Assembly: GCA_903840165.1 (NCBI GenBank) | Contig: CAIMEY010000026.1 | Coordinates: forward strand, 1 to 33,737 | DNA from: an uncultured Myxococcales bacterium | GTDB lineage: Bacteria > Myxococcota_A > UBA9042 | Length of the DNA stretch: 33,737 nucleotides | Direction: 5' to 3' | Part shown: piece after piece, positions 33,590 through 33,737 of the stretch | Layout of the letters: the number at the start of each line of letters is the position of its first letter | Numbering within the stretch: position 1 is the first letter of the stretch | Notes under the pieces: generated by a model | The model's input: only the letters and a program-made list of their open reading frames with translations | Told to the model about the DNA's origin: nothing | Database searches by the model: none | Translations under genes and position numbers: made by a program

Positions 33590-33737
33590 TTACTCCTCAA
33601 TTCCTGGGAAGTGACCAGTTTCCTTGAAGAACGAGAAACCCGTGACCCAGAATTCGGTGCGCTTCACCACGAAATCGAGGTCATGCGGGCTGTCCTTCAG
33701 CGTGTACGTCGCGCCCTCGCCGACACAGACGTATCCT
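33590..33737 (-). CDS. C-terminal end of an unidentified protein (partial)
   Basis: The first gene of the visible operon is cut by the right edge. It leaves 48 residues that contain YTLKDSPHDLDF and EFWVTGFSFFKETG and end in FPGIEE; the stop TAA is at 33590-33592, inside the ribosome site of the JAB gene. The fragment is acidic and aromatic. In comparable operons the neighbouring gene often encodes a ubiquitin-like or E2-like protein, but this fragment cannot be assigned to either. Confidence 0.75.
   Translation of the reverse strand, partial: GYVCVGEGATYTLKDSPHDLDFVVKRTEFWVTGFSFFKETGHFPGIEE

Larger units (their letters stand above)
25351..33737. mobile_element. Integrative (probably conjugative) element, left part
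   Basis: Everything from the tRNA 3' end to the right edge is read as one integrated element: integrase, excisionase-like HTH, replication-relaxation-like protein, VirD4/FtsK-like ATPase, small membrane proteins and a JAB/E1/AAA+ module, all on the - strand and tightly packed. The layout on the host side (alternating single genes) differs sharply. No relaxase, VirB4 or pilus gene is visible in this portion, so conjugative ability is an inference from the coupling-type ATPase. A phage origin is less likely because no structural or lysis gene is present. Confidence 0.75.

Noticed and set aside
30325..33737. Assignment of the JAB/E1 genes to the PRTRC cassette
   Set aside because: No ParB-like, actin-like or other PRTRC marker protein is visible, and the E1-like sequence does not show the pattern I would expect for the PRTRC ThiF; the similarity is in logic only.

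Overview
The window looks like chromosomal DNA of a GC-rich myxobacterium-like (Myxococcota / former Deltaproteobacteria) species. The basis is the very long Cys-rich lipoprotein built from CDDGNPCT-type repeats with a MopE-like CNGLDDNCNG motif, a PilZ-like domain fused to a Hanks-type Ser/Thr kinase, a lone SNF2 helicase, a calpain-family protease and several lipoproteins. This is a family-level inference; no marker gene in the window fixes the genus.

Left part (1-25276), host chromosome. After the tail of an unknown gene and a spacer with 14-bp tandem repeats come a metallophosphoesterase lipoprotein (+), a thioredoxin-domain YyaL/SPATA20-like protein (-), a 2124-residue repeat lipoprotein (+), an SNF2 helicase (-), and four + strand genes: PilZ-kinase, quinone-oxidoreductase-like dehydrogenase, membrane metallophosphoesterase and TPR protein. 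A - strand pair follows, encoding a beta-helix protein and a calpain-like cysteine protease. These are mostly single genes or short units in alternating orientation, and no single pathway unites them.

Junction (25277-25350). A complete tRNA-Arg(CCG) gene ends directly against a tyrosine integrase gene that runs towards it. The integrase reading frame continues antisense through the tRNA and takes its stop codon from inside it. This is the signature of an integrative element inserted at a tRNA 3' end.

Right part (25351 to beyond 33737), integrative element, all genes on the - strand. A two-gene unit (AlpA/Xis-like HTH, integrase) has its own recognisable promoter. Upstream of it a very compact run of at least nine genes (gaps of 1-27 bases, several ATGA/TGATG overlaps) reads, in order of transcription: an unknown gene cut by the window edge, a JAB/JAMM isopeptidase-like protein with a possible E2-like C-terminal half, a ThiF/E1-like adenylyltransferase, a ClpB-D2-like AAA+ unfoldase, a 51-residue protein ending in VGGD, two small membrane proteins, a VirD4/FtsK-like ATPase with an altered Walker A motif, a membrane-anchored zinc-ribbon protein and a replication-relaxation-like winged-helix protein. 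The combination of JAB + E1-like + AAA+ unfoldase inside what looks like a conjugation/replication operon is the most interesting part of the window: it resembles a ubiquitin-like conjugation and processing module carried by a mobile element. The substrate modifier itself is not identified and may lie beyond the right edge.
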